NCBI RefSeq assembly: GCF_900102335.1
Contig: NZ_FNBM01000002.1
Location: 496,001 to 560,000 of the forward strand
DNA from: Phytopseudomonas seleniipraecipitans
GTDB taxonomy: Bacteria; Pseudomonadota; Gammaproteobacteria; Pseudomonadales; Pseudomonadaceae
Length of the DNA: 64,000 bases
Reading direction: 5' to 3'
The notes beneath the pieces are model-generated. The model searched no databases and was not told the origin of the DNA. It saw nothing but the letters and a program-made list of their open reading frames with translations. The position numbers were made by a program, and so were the translations under genes. Of the stretch, positions 8,557 through 20,822 are shown piece by piece. The first letter of the stretch is position 1. Each line of letters begins with the position of its first letter.

Positions 8557-9090
8557 ATGCACGCCCAGCTCGAAGAACTCATCGGCAAAATCAGCTCGGG
8601 CTGCCTGCCGCAGGATGAAATCACCCGCATCGCCACCGAGGCGGCCCAGGCCTACGCGGACCCGGTGGCGTTTCTGGCTGCCAACCCGGACATCAACTAC
8701 GACGACAGCTTCCCCATCCCGCTGGGTGAGTGGATGGTAGTCGGCAACCTGCCAGAGACGGTGCTGTTCCAAGCCGACAGCTACGACGAGCTGTTCCGCC
8801 AGATCACCGAGTCGTTCGGCGCCGAAGTGAGCTTCGTACTCACTGCCAAACAGCTACAGAAGGTCGAACCGCTGAAGGCCCTGAACCGCATCCAAGTGCA
8901 ACTGAGCAGCCTGTCCAAGGAAACCCAGGGCTATGTGCTGGTGGACTTCAGCGAACCGCTGGATGACGAACTGCAGGCAGTACTGGTGTACACCAGCGAC
9001 CTGCCACGAGTGCTGGAGCTTGCTGTGGAAGTCGGTATCTACGCCGCACCGGCCTACCAGATGCTGAAGGCGGCGCAGGCCGAGCAGTGA
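8557..9090 (+). CDS. Conserved-looking protein of unknown function (177 aa)
   Basis: The preferred start is ATG 8557 (MHAQLEELIG), with AGGA about eight bases upstream; an ATG at 8524 would begin inside the spacer. I recognise no family. The protein is acidic, soluble, without signal peptide or membrane segment, with a helical N-terminus and a mixed alpha/beta remainder. Codon use matches its neighbours and there is no overlapping alternative, so it is very likely a real gene. It lies 52 bp after gluQ on the same strand and could be co-transcribed. Confidence 0.7.
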   Translation: MHAQLEELIGKISSGCLPQDEITRIATEAAQAYADPVAFLAANPDINYDDSFPIPLGEWMVVGNLPETVLFQADSYDELFRQITESFGAEVSFVLTAKQLQKVEPLKALNRIQVQLSSLSKETQGYVLVDFSEPLDDELQAVLVYTSDLPRVLELAVEVGIYAAPAYQMLKAAQAEQ

Positions 9091-9130
9091 GTCTGGCCCC
9101 CTAGGTTTTTGCATCACGGCCCAGAGAATC

Positions 9131-9162
9131 CCTGGGTATCGCTTCGCTCAACCCAGGCTACG
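9131..9162. repeat. REP-like unit
   Basis: CCTGGGTATCGCTTCGCTCA followed by ACCCAGGCTACG: one arm of the element seen in pair at 4806-4894. Its own ends (CCTGGGT / ACCCAGG) are complementary and can form a small hairpin. It lies between the convergent unknown gene and lipase gene, where it may help end transcription. Confidence 0.7.
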
Positions 9163-9187
9163 CGCCCATCGTCATGGGCCGCGAGAA

Positions 9188-10078
9188 TTACAGCCCGGCG
9201 TCGTGCAACCGGCGCAGGTGTTCGATGTACAGGCTGACCGGATTGACGCCCTCGCCGGTGCGGCCGAAGTGCTGGTTGACGATGTCCAGGTGATCCAGCG
9301 GGTAGTCATCGCGGATCACCTTGCCGAGGTGGGAGCTGACCCGGCCCACCATGCCGTCGCACTGCCCGGCTTCGCGTACGAAGGTGCGGGCGAAGCGGCG
9401 GCAGAACCAGTTCGACGGATCGCGGCGGTTGCCGCCCTGGTCAGTAATTCCCGGCTGCAACGTGCCGGACCAGGAGTAGTAACGCACGCCATTGACTTCT
9501 TCCGGGCCACCCTCGCCCCAGACGGTCGGCAAGCCCTGCGGGTATTGGTGATTGAAGATGCCAACGCCTTCGGTGGTCAGCGAGCGATGCGCCGCGCTGG
9601 CATTGATCGGCATGCGCGCACTGCGACCGCCGCTGTCCAGCAGCCTCACCACGCACCCCAGCACATGCACGCCCGCCTGCAGCAACTTGCCGCGCAGGCT
9701 GCCGTGAGCGAATTTGCGCTCGATGTGATCAGCAAGCTCGGAGCCTTGATGCGGCCCGGCAAGCGACGTCACCGAAGCGACCCACTCCGGCCGCTTCGCC
9801 GCCGCATAACGGCACACCAAAGCACCCTGGCTGTGGCCGAACAGGTGCACTTTGTCAGCGCCACTGCGCCGACGCGCCTCGGCGATCTGTGACAAGAGCT
9901 GATCACCGCGAAACTCGGTGGCGTGAACCGGCGACAAGCGCGCCGGGTAGACATCCACGCCCTGATTGCGCAGGGCCGTGACGATGCCATACCAGTAATC
10001 GAAACCCAGCAAACTGACGAAGCCCAAAAATCCAGGAACCAGCACCACTGGATACTTGGGAACTGCACGATGACCCAT
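9188..10078 (-). CDS. Family I-type triacylglycerol lipase without a signal peptide
   Basis: 296 residues from ATG 10078 (MGHRAVPKYP), chosen for GGAG six bases upstream; starts at 10090 or 10123 add no signal peptide. It is an alpha/beta hydrolase closely resembling Pseudomonas/Burkholderia lipases: FDYWYGI, GHSQG with nucleophile S83, YYSWSG, CDGMVGR with D241, and LDHLDIVNQ with H263 and the calcium-site aspartate. The oxyanion loop reads VPGFLG where secreted relatives have AHGMLG. Lacking a Sec signal and a neighbouring lif foldase gene, it is probably an intracellular or non-classically exported esterase/lipase. Substrate unknown. Confidence 0.85.
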   Translation of the reverse strand: MGHRAVPKYPVVLVPGFLGFVSLLGFDYWYGIVTALRNQGVDVYPARLSPVHATEFRGDQLLSQIAEARRRSGADKVHLFGHSQGALVCRYAAAKRPEWVASVTSLAGPHQGSELADHIERKFAHGSLRGKLLQAGVHVLGCVVRLLDSGGRSARMPINASAAHRSLTTEGVGIFNHQYPQGLPTVWGEGGPEEVNGVRYYSWSGTLQPGITDQGGNRRDPSNWFCRRFARTFVREAGQCDGMVGRVSSHLGKVIRDDYPLDHLDIVNQHFGRTGEGVNPVSLYIEHLRRLHDAGL

Positions 10079-10250
10079 TTCAGTCTCCATGGCGGGACGC
10101 CACCTGGCCAAAGCCGGCAACAAGCGAGCGTAAGGGAAAGCACATCATGATTGTCGATGGCCACTATCAAGCCAGTCGACTTCAACCCTGACTGCCTCGC
10201 GCCTAGCATGGTTCCGTGAAACACGAATGCCGAAACAACGAGGTGCAACC

Positions 10251-10388
10251 ATGAAAGTCCTGACCATCGCCCTGACCCTGAGCCTGCTAAGCGCCAATGC
10301 GCTGGCATTGCCCAGTCGCGGCCCGGCGCCCATTCTGGGTGAACTGGTCGACAGCAGCCAGCAGCAACAGCCCTACCGCAGCCAGTAA
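10251..10388 (+). CDS. 45-residue predicted exported peptide
   Basis: The ORF from ATG 10251 encodes a textbook signal peptide, MKVLTIALTLSLLSANALA, cleaved around residue 19, then a 26-residue mature tail rich in Pro, Ser and Gln (ending QQQQPYRSQ). An AGGTG ribosome-binding site lies eight bases upstream. No family is recognised. It stands alone between the divergent lipase gene and osmE; small secreted peptides of this kind are common but rarely annotated in Pseudomonas. Confidence 0.6.
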   Translation: MKVLTIALTLSLLSANALALPSRGPAPILGELVDSSQQQQPYRSQ

Positions 10389-10528
10389 CCGCGGGATGAG
10401 CGCCTGCACCTGTGAAGGACAGCGCGCGCGGGCAACGCCAGACCGAACCACGCAGTGATTTAGGACGAACTTATCCTCGCCCGCTGCGCTCGAAAAAATG
10501 GTCTGGTTCATCACAAGGGAAATAAACC

Positions 10529-10882
10529 ATGTTCAAGCAAACTCTCGGCGCCGCAGCCGTTCTGGCCGTCCTTACCGGTTGTGCAGGCACGCCTGAGAAC
10601 CCGGTTGATCACATCACCTACCGTAACGAGCCGCTGGTCAAGCAGGTCGAGAAGGACATGAGCAAGTCGACCGTTCTCGAGCTCGGCGGCCCACCCTCCT
10701 CGGAAATGGCTCGCACCGTTCATCCGGGCAGCTGCAACAACTACGTGCTCAACCGTGACGGCAAAGAACAGCCTTACTACGTGGCGTTCAACTCTGCCGA
10801 CCGCGTTGATAGCAAAGGCTTCATGAGCTGTGAACAGATGGAAATCAACGAGCGCGAACGCGCCCGTGGTCACGGCATCTGA
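10529..10882 (+). CDS. osmE: Osmotically inducible lipoprotein OsmE
   Basis: 117 residues with a lipoprotein signal, lipobox VLTGC (Cys 18). The mature part has the SmpA/OmlA (BamE-like) fold: VEKDMSKSTVLELGGPPSSE and a C-terminal SCEQ segment match E. coli OsmE, with CNNYVLNRDGK in the middle. The +2 residue is Ala, so outer-membrane sorting is expected. In E. coli OsmE is induced by high osmolarity and in stationary phase; its molecular role is unclear. The gene ends at a strong bidirectional terminator shared with the convergent cysNC. Confidence 0.9.
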   Translation: MFKQTLGAAAVLAVLTGCAGTPENPVDHITYRNEPLVKQVEKDMSKSTVLELGGPPSSEMARTVHPGSCNNYVLNRDGKEQPYYVAFNSADRVDSKGFMSCEQMEINERERARGHGI

Positions 10883-10894
10883 TTCAGCCGCTAC

Positions 10895-10941
10895 GCCATA
10901 AAAAATGCCCGCTTCCTGAGAGAGCGGGCATTTTTTATGGC
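10895..10941. terminator. Bidirectional terminator between osmE and cysNC
   Basis: A near-perfect 20-bp inverted repeat (GCCATAAAAAATGCCCGCTT / AGCGGGCATTTTTTATGGC) with a short loop. A-tract and T-tract flank the GC core, so it can end transcription from both the osmE and cysNC sides. Confidence 0.93.
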
Positions 10942-10985
10942 GCCCGGGCTGACCGCTGGAAACCGTCAGCCCGGCACGCTAGGCG

Positions 10986-12881
10986 TTAAATCGCTCCGCG
11001 GCTGCGCAGCAGCGCCAGCACCTGCTTGACGCCGTCCTCTACCGACAGGCTCTGGGTATCCAGCACCAGGTCGGCATTGAGCGGCACATCGTACGGGAAG
11101 GACTCACCGGGGATGTTATCGCCCGCAGCGGCATACAGCCCTTGCGGATCGCGCTCTGCACACACCTGCGGCGATGCCTGCACATAGACAGTGATCAAGC
11201 GTTCGGTACCGATCAAGGCTTTGGCCTGTTCGCGCCCTTCGGCATCCGGTGCTACGAAGGCCGCCAGCGTGAGCAGACCGGCTTCGTTGAACTGACGCGC
11301 CACATGGGCGGCCCGGCGCCAATTCTCGGTACGCCCGGCGCGATCCTGCGGCAGGCCCTTGTTGAGGTCATGGCGCAGATTCTGGCCATCAAGCACGTAA
11401 ACCGCGCGGCCCATGTCGAACAGCTTGCGCTCCACGGCATAAGCGAGGGTGCTCTTGCCGGCGCCAGACAGGCCACTGAACAGCACGGTGGCCGGCTGCT
11501 GGCCGAAGCGCGAAGCACGCTCTTCGGTGGACACGTGGCCAGACTCGCTGTGATGCCCAGAACCGGACACGCGCGCATCGGCGATGATCATGCCGGCGCC
11601 GACCGTGCCATTGGTCAGGCGGTCGATGATGATGAACGCGCCCGTGGTGCGATTGTGCTCGTAGCCGTCCAGGGCAATCGACGCATCGAGTGCAATCTTC
11701 ACCTTGCCGATTTCATTGAGCTGCAGGCTGCTTGCGGCGCCTTCTTCCAGCGTATTGACGTCGACCCGGTGGGCGATACTGGCGATGGAGCCCGGCACAT
11801 AGCTGGTGGCACGTTTGATGTCGTATTTCTTGCCGGGCAGCATCGGTTCTTCACCCATCCACACCAGCATGGCGTCAAAGCTGTCGACCACCTGCGGACG
11901 GTTATCGGCGTGCACCAGCATGTCGCCGCGCGACACGTCGATTTCGTCTTCCAGGGTCAGGGTAATCGCCTGGCCGGGGCCGGCCTGCTCCAGCTCACCT
12001 TCAAAGGTAACGATGGACTTAACCCTGCTGCCTTTGCCCGATGGCAGCGCAATCACTTCGTCGCCTTTGCGCACGATACCGCTGGCCAGGGTGCCGGCGA
12101 AGCCGCGGAAGTTCAGGTTCGGCCGATTGACGTACTGCACCGGAAAACGCAGATCGTCGAAGTTGCGGTCGCCCGCCACTTCCACGGTCTCGAGAATTTC
12201 CATCAGCGACTGGCCGCTGTACCACGGCGAGCGCTCGGATCTGTTGACCACGTTGTCGCCCTTCAGCGCCGACATCGGCACGAAGAACAGCGAGGTGGGC
12301 TTCAGATTGATCTTGTCGGCGAACGACAGGTAATCGGCTTTGATCTGCTCGAACACGCCTTCATCGAAGTCTTTAAGGTCCATCTTGTTGATGGCGACGA
12401 CGATGTGTTTGATGCCCAGCAGCGAAGCGATGAAACTGTGGCGCTTGGTCTGCGTCTGCACGCCGTAACGGGCGTCGATCAGAATAATCGCCAGGTCGCA
12501 GTTCGATGCGCCCGTCGCCATATTGCGTGTGTACTGCTCATGGCCGGGGGTGTCGGCGATGATGAACTTGCGCTTGGTGGTGCTGAAATAGCGGTAGGCG
12601 ACATCGATGGTGATGCCCTGCTCGCGCTCGGCTTGCAGGCCGTCGACCAGCAGCGCCAGGTCAACCTCTTCGCCAGTGGTGCCGGATTTCTTCGAGTCTT
12701 TGGTGATGGCATCCAGATGGTCTTCATAGATCATCTTGGAATCATGCAGCAGGCGGCCGATCAGGGTGCTTTTGCCGTCATCGACATTGCCGCAGGTAAG
12801 AAAGCGCAGCAGCTCCTTACGTTCGTGCTGGGCCAGATAGGCGAGGATGTCCTCGCTGATCAATTCGGATTGGTGCGACAT
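10986..12881 (-). CDS. cysNC: Bifunctional sulfate adenylyltransferase subunit 1 / APS kinase
   Basis: 631 residues from ATG 12881 ([13 protein letters not shown]); a longer in-frame start would overlap cysD. The N-terminal GTPase (CysN) shows GNVDDGKST (31-39), DTPGH and NKMD boxes, followed by EF-Tu-like beta-barrels. The C-terminal APS kinase (CysC, from about residue 460) has its own P-loop GLSGAGKST. Reaction: with CysD it makes APS from sulfate and ATP, driven by GTP hydrolysis; the kinase half makes PAPS. It starts 1 bp after the cysD stop, an obligate operon for sulfate assimilation, expected to be under CysB control. Confidence 0.97.
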   Translation of the reverse strand: MSHQSELISEDILAYLAQHERKELLRFLTCGNVDDGKSTLIGRLLHDSKMIYEDHLDAITKDSKKSGTTGEEVDLALLVDGLQAEREQGITIDVAYRYFSTTKRKFIIADTPGHEQYTRNMATGASNCDLAIILIDARYGVQTQTKRHSFIASLLGIKHIVVAINKMDLKDFDEGVFEQIKADYLSFADKINLKPTSLFFVPMSALKGDNVVNRSERSPWYSGQSLMEILETVEVAGDRNFDDLRFPVQYVNRPNLNFRGFAGTLASGIVRKGDEVIALPSGKGSRVKSIVTFEGELEQAGPGQAITLTLEDEIDVSRGDMLVHADNRPQVVDSFDAMLVWMGEEPMLPGKKYDIKRATSYVPGSIASIAHRVDVNTLEEGAASSLQLNEIGKVKIALDASIALDGYEHNRTTGAFIIIDRLTNGTVGAGMIIADARVSGSGHHSESGHVSTEERASRFGQQPATVLFSGLSGAGKSTLAYAVERKLFDMGRAVYVLDGQNLRHDLNKGLPQDRAGRTENWRRAAHVARQFNEAGLLTLAAFVAPDAEGREQAKALIGTERLITVYVQASPQVCAERDPQGLYAAAGDNIPGESFPYDVPLNADLVLDTQSLSVEDGVKQVLALLRSRGAI

Positions 12882-12882
12882 A

Positions 12883-13800
12883 TTAAAAGTACCCCTGACG
12901 TTTCTTCTCTTCCATCGAGCCGGATGAGTCATGGTCGATGACTCGGCCCTGGCGCTCAGAGGTCTTGGCCAGCAGCATCTCCTGAATGATTTCCGGCAAG
13001 GTGCTGGCAGTGGACTCCACCGCGCCCGTCAGCGGGTAGCAGCCCAGCGTGCGAAAGCGCACCATCTTTTTATGGATGCTGGCTTTCTGCTCAGGGGTGA
13101 GATGTTCGAGGATGCGCTCGTCGTCGATCATGATCAGCGCGCCGTTCATCTCGATCACTTCGCGCTCTTCGGCGAAATACAGCGGCACGATCGGGATGCT
13201 TTCCAGATAGATGTACTGCCAGATATCCAGCTCGGTCCAGTTGGAGAGCGGGAATACACGGATCGACTCGCCTTTTTTGACGTTGCCGTTGTACACGTTC
13301 CACAGCTCAGGGCGCTGGTTCTTCGGGTCCCAGCGGTGCTTGCTGTCACGGAACGAGTACACGCGCTCTTTGGCCCGCGACTTCTCTTCATCGCGGCGCG
13401 CGCCACCGAAGGCGGCGTCGAAACCATATTGGTCCAACGCCTGCTTGAGGCCTTCGGTCTTCATCACGTCGGTGTGCTTGGCACTGCCGTAGGTGAACGG
13501 GTTCATGTCCTGCGCCACGCCGTCGGGATTGGTGTGGGTAATCAAATCCAGGCCGTACTCGCCGACCATCTTCTCGCGGAAGCTGTACATCTCCTGGAAT
13601 TTCCAGCGCGTATCCACGTGCATCACCGGAAAAGGCAGCTTCCCGGGGAAGAAGGCCTTGCGCGCGAGATGCAGCATCACCGCGGAATCCTTGCCGATGG
13701 AATAGAGCATCACCGGGTTGTCGAATTCGGCGGCCACTTCACGAATGATGTGGATGCTTTCCGCCTCGAGCTGTTTCAAGTGCGTCAGTTTGTCGAGCAT
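12883..13800 (-). CDS. cysD: Sulfate adenylyltransferase subunit 2
   Basis: 305 residues, the normal length. ATP-pyrophosphatase signature [10 protein letters not shown] near residue 34, then [26 protein letters not shown], and [14 protein letters not shown], all typical of CysD. Transfers AMP from ATP to sulfate, in complex with the CysN half of the next gene. First gene of the cysD-cysNC operon; the 198-bp upstream region holds a weak promoter and a palindrome that may be a regulator site. Confidence 0.97.
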   Translation of the reverse strand: MLDKLTHLKQLEAESIHIIREVAAEFDNPVMLYSIGKDSAVMLHLARKAFFPGKLPFPVMHVDTRWKFQEMYSFREKMVGEYGLDLITHTNPDGVAQDMNPFTYGSAKHTDVMKTEGLKQALDQYGFDAAFGGARRDEEKSRAKERVYSFRDSKHRWDPKNQRPELWNVYNGNVKKGESIRVFPLSNWTELDIWQYIYLESIPIVPLYFAEEREVIEMNGALIMIDDERILEHLTPEQKASIHKKMVRFRTLGCYPLTGAVESTASTLPEIIQEMLLAKTSERQGRVIDHDSSGSMEEKKRQGYF

Positions 13801-13893
13801 GGCTACTCACGGGATAACAGTATGTATTGAGGCCTACGGGCCTTCGACGAGCCCGCACTCTAGCACAGCGATATCTTCTATTTGGGCAGCCCT

Positions 13894-13912
13894 TTAGATC
13901 GAAAACATCTAA
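13894..13912. promoter_or_regulatory. Palindrome upstream of cysD, candidate operator
   Basis: TTAGAT-N7-ATCTAA, a perfect 6-bp inverted repeat about 94 bp upstream of the cysD start in an AT-rich patch. LysR-type regulators favour T-N11-A dyads, so CysB binding is conceivable. A TAGAGT -10-like box without a good -35 lies downstream (about 13860), which would fit an activator-dependent promoter. Assignment is inference. Confidence 0.35.
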
Positions 13913-13998
13913 CTTTATAGCCGCCGATTTAGCCTCGCCCCGGCCTTGCGCGCGTGCTGGAGTGCCGCACTGGCTTGGCTTATACAAGCGATGCGAAA

Positions 13999-14757
13999 TC
14001 AGATCGGGTTCGGACAATCGATGAACAGATGCTCGATAGCGAAGCGCCGACTCAGGTAATCGCCTAACGCCTGAACGCCATAACGCTCGGTGGCATGGTG
14101 CCCGGCAGCGATGAAACTGACATCGTTTTCCCGCGCGCTGTGGTAGGTCTGCTCGGAGGCTTCGCCGGTCAGATACAGATCGACCCCCGCGGCGATGGCC
14201 TGATCGATATAGCCCTGCCCGCCGCCCGTGCACCAGCCGATGCGGCTGACCATCCTGTCGCTGTCTATCAGCAACGGCTCACGCCCCAGCACCTCGTGAA
14301 CACGGCGAGCAAAATCTCGTGAGCTCACAGGCTGCGCGAGCGAGCCGACCAGGCCGACGGCGCGAGGATTGCCCGGCTCCAGAGGCCCTTCGACCGTGAT
14401 CTCCAACCGCCGGGCCAGCTGTACGTTGTTGCCCACCTCGGGATGCACATCCAGTGGCAGATGGTAGGCCAGCAGGCTGATATCGTTGGCCAGCAGGGTT
14501 TTCAGCCGCCGCTGCTTCATACCGGTGATGCAGGCGTTTTCGCCCTTCCAGAAATAGCCGTGGTGCACCAACAGCACATCCGCACGCGCCTCGACGGCGG
14601 CTTCGACGAGGGCCAGGCTGGCTGTCACGCCGCTGACCACGCGCTGTACCTGCGGCCTGCCCTCGACTTGCAGCCCGTTGGGGCAATAATCACTGATGCG
14701 CGAAGCATCCAGATAGCGTTCGGCTTCCGCTACCAGGGTCGTCAAAGCGATGGCCAT
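13999..14757 (-). CDS. Nif3-like dinuclear metal centre protein (YbgI/GTP cyclohydrolase I type 2 family)
   Basis: 252 residues. NIF3 family landmarks: a near N-terminal DYCPNGLQVEG, VHHGYFWKGE (metal ligands), LLAYHLPLDVHPEVGNN, and C-terminal AGHHATERYGVQALG. The hexameric toroid family binds two metal ions; the biochemical function is unresolved. It is divergent from algW with 109 bp between them. Sequence identity of the family is clear; role is not. Confidence 0.9.
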   Translation of the reverse strand: MAIALTTLVAEAERYLDASRISDYCPNGLQVEGRPQVQRVVSGVTASLALVEAAVEARADVLLVHHGYFWKGENACITGMKQRRLKTLLANDISLLAYHLPLDVHPEVGNNVQLARRLEITVEGPLEPGNPRAVGLVGSLAQPVSSRDFARRVHEVLGREPLLIDSDRMVSRIGWCTGGGQGYIDQAIAAGVDLYLTGEASEQTYHSARENDVSFIAAGHHATERYGVQALGDYLSRRFAIEHLFIDCPNPI

Positions 14758-14809
14758 ATTGTTTCCTCACGAGCTGTTGCGAACCGATGCTTTATTGGTC
14801 GGCGGTTCC

Positions 14810-14815
14810 TATAAT
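14810..14815 (+). promoter_or_regulatory. Perfect -10 box (TATAAT) upstream of algW
   Basis: TATAAT lies 51 bp before the algW start codon. No good -35 hexamer is seen at 16-18 bp spacing. Likely a sigma-70 start for algW. Confidence 0.5.
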
Positions 14816-14866
14816 GGCGCACCTTAAGGGCCCCACCAGGGCCTCGCAACCCTCAGGATTGGATCG

Positions 14867-16012
<1,146 letters not shown>

Positions 16013-16042
16013 TCACCCAGCGGCTGTCTCGCCGCGGTATAA

Positions 16043-16070
16043 CCCGGGTATCGCTGCGCTCAACCCGGGC
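16043..16070. repeat. REP-like unit
   Basis: CCCGGGTATCGCTGCGCTCA followed by ACCCGGGC; the ends CCCGGGT / ACCCGGG are complementary and form a hairpin between the convergent algW and hisC genes. Same family as 4806, 9131 and 54281. Confidence 0.7.
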
Positions 16071-16098
16071 GATGACCTTGCCACAGCCGCATCGACAC

Positions 16099-17151
16099 TC
16101 AGCGAGCAGCGAGCGCGTCGAGCAGCGCCTGGTTCTGCTCCGGGGAGCCAATGCTGATGCGCAGGAACTGGGCGATGCGCGCCTGCTTGAAGTGGCGCAC
16201 GATCACGCCCTGCTCACGCAGTGCCGCCGCGATACCGGCCGCATCGTGCTGCGGGTGACGGGCGAAGATGAAGTTGGCCGCCGATGGCAGCACCTCGAAG
16301 CCCAGCGCCTGCAACCCGGCCGTGACCTGCTCGCGACTGTCGATTACCGCAGCGCAAGACTGCTCGAAGTAGGCACGGTCCTCGAACGCCGCCGCTGCGC
16401 CAGCGATGGCGATGCGGTCCAGCGGGTAGGAGTTGAAGCTGTTCTTGATGCGCTCCAGCGCCTCGATCAGATCCACATGCCCGACCGCCAAACCCACCCG
16501 CAATCCTGCCAGGGAACGGGATTTGGAAAGCGTCTGGGTCACCAGCAGGTTCGGGTACTTGTCGACCAGGCCGATCGCCGATACGCCGCCGAAATCGATA
16601 TACGCTTCGTCGACCAGCACCACGGTATCCGGGTTGGCCTGCAGCAGGTGCTCGATGGCTTCGAGAGCCAGCAGGCAGCCAGTCGGCGCGTTGGGGTTGG
16701 GGAAAATAATGCCGCCATTGGGCCGCGCATAATCATCGACGCGAATCTGGAACTGCTCGTCCAGCGCCAACGGCTCCGCCTGGATGCCATACAGACCGCA
16801 ATAGACCGGGTAGAAGCTATAGCTGATGTCCGGAAATAGCAGCGGTTTGCCGTGCTGGAACAGGCCGTGAAACGCATGGGCCAACACTTCGTCCGAACCG
16901 TTGCCGACGAATACCTGAGCGGTCTTCACCCCGTAGAAGTCGGCAACCGCCTGCTTCAGGCGATCACCATTGGGATCGGGATACAGGCGCAGGTCGTCGT
17001 TCAGCTCTTCGCGCATGGCGGCAATCGCCTTGGGCGACGGGCCGTAAGGGTTTTCGTTGGTATTGAGCTTGACCAGCTTGCTCAGCTTGGGCTGCTCGCC
17101 CGGCACGTAAGGCACCAGGTCCTTGACGAAGGGGCTCCAGAATTTGCTCAT
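16099..17151 (-). CDS. hisC: Histidinol-phosphate aminotransferase
   Basis: 350 residues from ATG 17151 ([18 protein letters not shown]), preceded by GAAGGGAAG; a longer reading adds 21 unrelated residues. PLP-fold I features: [35 protein letters not shown], and [14 protein letters not shown] with the PLP lysine. Converts imidazole-acetol phosphate to histidinol phosphate using glutamate. It follows hisD by 74 bp in the murA-hisG-hisD-hisC order usual for Pseudomonas. Confidence 0.95.
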   Translation of the reverse strand: MSKFWSPFVKDLVPYVPGEQPKLSKLVKLNTNENPYGPSPKAIAAMREELNDDLRLYPDPNGDRLKQAVADFYGVKTAQVFVGNGSDEVLAHAFHGLFQHGKPLLFPDISYSFYPVYCGLYGIQAEPLALDEQFQIRVDDYARPNGGIIFPNPNAPTGCLLALEAIEHLLQANPDTVVLVDEAYIDFGGVSAIGLVDKYPNLLVTQTLSKSRSLAGLRVGLAVGHVDLIEALERIKNSFNSYPLDRIAIAGAAAAFEDRAYFEQSCAAVIDSREQVTAGLQALGFEVLPSAANFIFARHPQHDAAGIAAALREQGVIVRHFKQARIAQFLRISIGSPEQNQALLDALAAR

Positions 17152-17225
17152 CTTCCCTTCTCTCCTCGAATTCGGTTGGGTCATTGGGTGGGTCGGATCA
17201 CGAGCGGAGCCCACCTTGCCGTTGA

Positions 17226-18536
17226 TCAGTTCTTAATGCGGTATTCGGCGCTACGGGCGTGGGCGGTCAGCGACTCGCCGCGTGCCAGAATCGAAGCCAC
17301 TTTGCCAAGCTCGGAAGCACCCTCGGCGGAACAGTGGATGATCGACGAACGCTTCTGGAAGTCATAAACCCCGAGCGGCGACGAGAACCGTGCAGTGCCT
17401 GACGTCGGCAATACGTGGTTCGGCCCGGCGCAGTAATCGCCCAATGCCTCGGCGGTGTAACGGCCCATGAAGATGGCCCCCGCGTGGCGGATCGCTGGCA
17501 AGTACTGCTCGGGGTTTTCCACCGACAGCTCCAGGTGTTCGGGGGCGATACGGTTGGCCACTTCGATGGCCTGAGCCATATCGGCGACCTGGATCAGCGC
17601 GCCGCGGCCTTCGAGCGAAGTGCGGGCAATCGTCTCGCGCTCCAGGCTCGGCAACAGCCGCGCGATGCTCTCGGCAACCTTGTCGAGGAACGCCGCATCA
17701 GGGCTGACCAGAATCGACTGCGCATCTTCGTCGTGTTCGGCCTGGGAGAACAGGTCCATGGCAATCCAGTCCGGATCGGTCTGGCCATCGCAGACGACGA
17801 GGATTTCCGATGGCCCGGCGATCATGTCGATGCCGACCTTGCCGAACACATGGCGCTTGGCAGTCGCTACATAGATGTTGCCCGGGCCGACGATCTTGTC
17901 CACCGGCGGCACGCTTTCGGTGCCATAGGCCAGCGCCGCGACGGCCTGCGCGCCACCAATGGTGAACACCCGGTCGACACCGGCAATCGCCGCCGCGGCC
18001 AGGACGATCTCGTTGATTTCACCCCGTGGGGTGGGCACTACCATGACCACCTCTGGCACGCCGGCGACCTTGGCGGGAATGGCGTTCATCAATACCGAAG
18101 ACGGGTAGGACGCTTTGCCACCCGGCACGTACAGGCCGGCTCGATCCAGCGGGGTGACCTTCTGGCCCAGTACCGTGCCGTCGGCCTCGGTGTAGCTCCA
18201 GGAATCCTGTTTCTGCTTTTCGTGGTAACTGCGTACGCGCTCGGCAGCGACTTCAAGCGCCTGGCGCTGCTCGACGGTGATGCGCGTCAGCGCCAATTCC
18301 AGGCGCTCGCGCGGCAAGATCAGGTCAGCCATCGAGGCGACTTCCAGCGCATCGAAACGCTGAGTGAACTCGACTACGGCGGCATCGCCGCGCTCACGCA
18401 CGGTCTTGATGATGTCCAGCACGCGCTGATTCACACCGTCGTCCGAGACGCTTTCCCAGCTCAGCAGATGATCCAGATGATGGGCGAAATCCGCGTCGGC
18501 AGCGTTGAGTCGGCGGATGGCAACGGGAGCGGTCAT
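17226..18536 (-). CDS. hisD: Histidinol dehydrogenase
   Basis: 436 residues. Family segments: [54 protein letters not shown] (zinc-binding Gln/His), [10 protein letters not shown], and the C-terminal [20 protein letters not shown] zinc enzyme that makes the last two oxidations from histidinol to histidine with NAD. Located 125 bp downstream of hisG; that gap is larger than others in the run and might contain an internal promoter, though I cannot see one clearly. Confidence 0.97.
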   Translation of the reverse strand: MTAPVAIRRLNAADADFAHHLDHLLSWESVSDDGVNQRVLDIIKTVRERGDAAVVEFTQRFDALEVASMADLILPRERLELALTRITVEQRQALEVAAERVRSYHEKQKQDSWSYTEADGTVLGQKVTPLDRAGLYVPGGKASYPSSVLMNAIPAKVAGVPEVVMVVPTPRGEINEIVLAAAAIAGVDRVFTIGGAQAVAALAYGTESVPPVDKIVGPGNIYVATAKRHVFGKVGIDMIAGPSEILVVCDGQTDPDWIAMDLFSQAEHDEDAQSILVSPDAAFLDKVAESIARLLPSLERETIARTSLEGRGALIQVADMAQAIEVANRIAPEHLELSVENPEQYLPAIRHAGAIFMGRYTAEALGDYCAGPNHVLPTSGTARFSSPLGVYDFQKRSSIIHCSAEGASELGKVASILARGESLTAHARSAEYRIKN

Positions 18537-18661
18537 AGCTGAAGCCTCATCTGGATTTTTTCAGGCGCCACATTAACAGGCCTCTCCGTGTGGGCACCTG
18601 AAAAATTGGCTATGGCACGGATAGGCGTTGCGCGGCCCAGAGCGGACCGCGCGAGGGAGGA

Positions 18662-19297
18662 TCAATGCGGGTGGTGCGTCTCGACCGCTTCACGCAGCGT
18701 ATCGATGAGGGCCTGAATGCGGCCATGCTGCATCTTCATGGACGCCTTGTTGACGACCAGACGCGAGCTGATGTGAGCGATCAGTTCCTGTGCTTCCAGG
18801 CCATTGGCCTTGAGGGTGTTACCGGTGTCGACGACGTCGATGATCTTGTCGGCCAGCCCAACCAGCGGAGCAAGCTCCATCGAGCCGTACAGCTTAATGA
18901 TGTCGACCTGGCGGCCTTGCTCGGCGTAGTAGCGCTTGGCGACATTGACGAACTTGGTGGCCACGCGCAGCCGGCCTTTCGGCTCAGGAGCGCCAATCGC
19001 ACCAGCGGTCATCAGTTTGCAGCGCGCGATGCGCAGGTCCAGCGGCTCGTAGAGCCCCTGACCACCGTATTCGAGCAGTACGTCCTTGCCGGCAACACCA
19101 AGATCAGCAGCACCGTGCTCGACATACGTTGGTACGTCAGTCGCGCGGACAATCAACAAACGCACATCGTCCTGGGTGGTCGGGATGATCAGCTTGCGGC
19201 TCTTGTCCGGATTCTCGGTCGGCACGATGCCTGCCGCGGCGAGCAGCGGCAGGGTGTCATCGAGAATGCGGCCTTTCGACAGGGCAATGGTCAGCAT
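18662..19297 (-). CDS. hisG: ATP phosphoribosyltransferase, short form
   Basis: 211 residues from ATG 19297 ([14 protein letters not shown]). It is the short HisG, ending before the C-terminal regulatory ACT-like domain, so activity should need the HisZ regulatory subunit (not in this window). Motifs: [21 protein letters not shown], and the PRPP-binding [13 protein letters not shown]. Catalyses the first step of histidine synthesis, ATP plus PRPP. Its start lies 4 bp after the murA stop, indicating translational linkage between the cell-wall gene and the his genes. Confidence 0.96.
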   Translation of the reverse strand: MLTIALSKGRILDDTLPLLAAAGIVPTENPDKSRKLIIPTTQDDVRLLIVRATDVPTYVEHGAADLGVAGKDVLLEYGGQGLYEPLDLRIARCKLMTAGAIGAPEPKGRLRVATKFVNVAKRYYAEQGRQVDIIKLYGSMELAPLVGLADKIIDVVDTGNTLKANGLEAQELIAHISSRLVVNKASMKMQHGRIQALIDTLREAVETHHPH

Positions 19298-19301
19298 CAG
19301 A

Positions 19302-20582
<1,281 letters not shown>

Positions 20583-20822
20583 TCAGGAACGCGCGGCCCA
20601 ATCGGCACGGCTGAAGAATTTCATGCTCACGGCGTGGATACTGCCATCGGCAATCCAGGGATTCAGGTGAGCGTAGATTTGTTGCTGACGCTTGACCGGG
20701 CTGAGGCCGGCCAGCTCGTCGCTGATCAGATTAAGCTGGAAATTGCAGCCTTCACCGTCGACCTCTACCTGGACATCCGGCAGCTTGGTCTCCAAGAAAC
20801 TTTTTACCTCAAGGGCCTGCAT
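20583..20822 (-). CDS. ibaG: BolA/IbaG family protein
   Basis: 79 residues from ATG 20822 (MQALEVKSFLETKLP), with GAGG six bases upstream; a TTG two codons earlier is less likely. The sequence shows the BolA fold: VEVDGEGCNFQLNLISDELAGLSPVKRQQQIYAHL, with the helix-turn-helix-like segment and a C-terminal HAVSMKFFS. BolA proteins pair with monothiol glutaredoxins to handle [2Fe-2S] clusters. The yrbA/ibaG-murA linkage is widely conserved. Confidence 0.9.
   Translation of the reverse strand: MQALEVKSFLETKLPDVQVEVDGEGCNFQLNLISDELAGLSPVKRQQQIYAHLNPWIADGSIHAVSMKFFSRADWAARS

Noticed and set aside
11142..12941. Plus-strand open frame of 599 codons opposite cysNC
   Set aside because: Antisense shadow of a well-recognised enzyme gene; no motifs.
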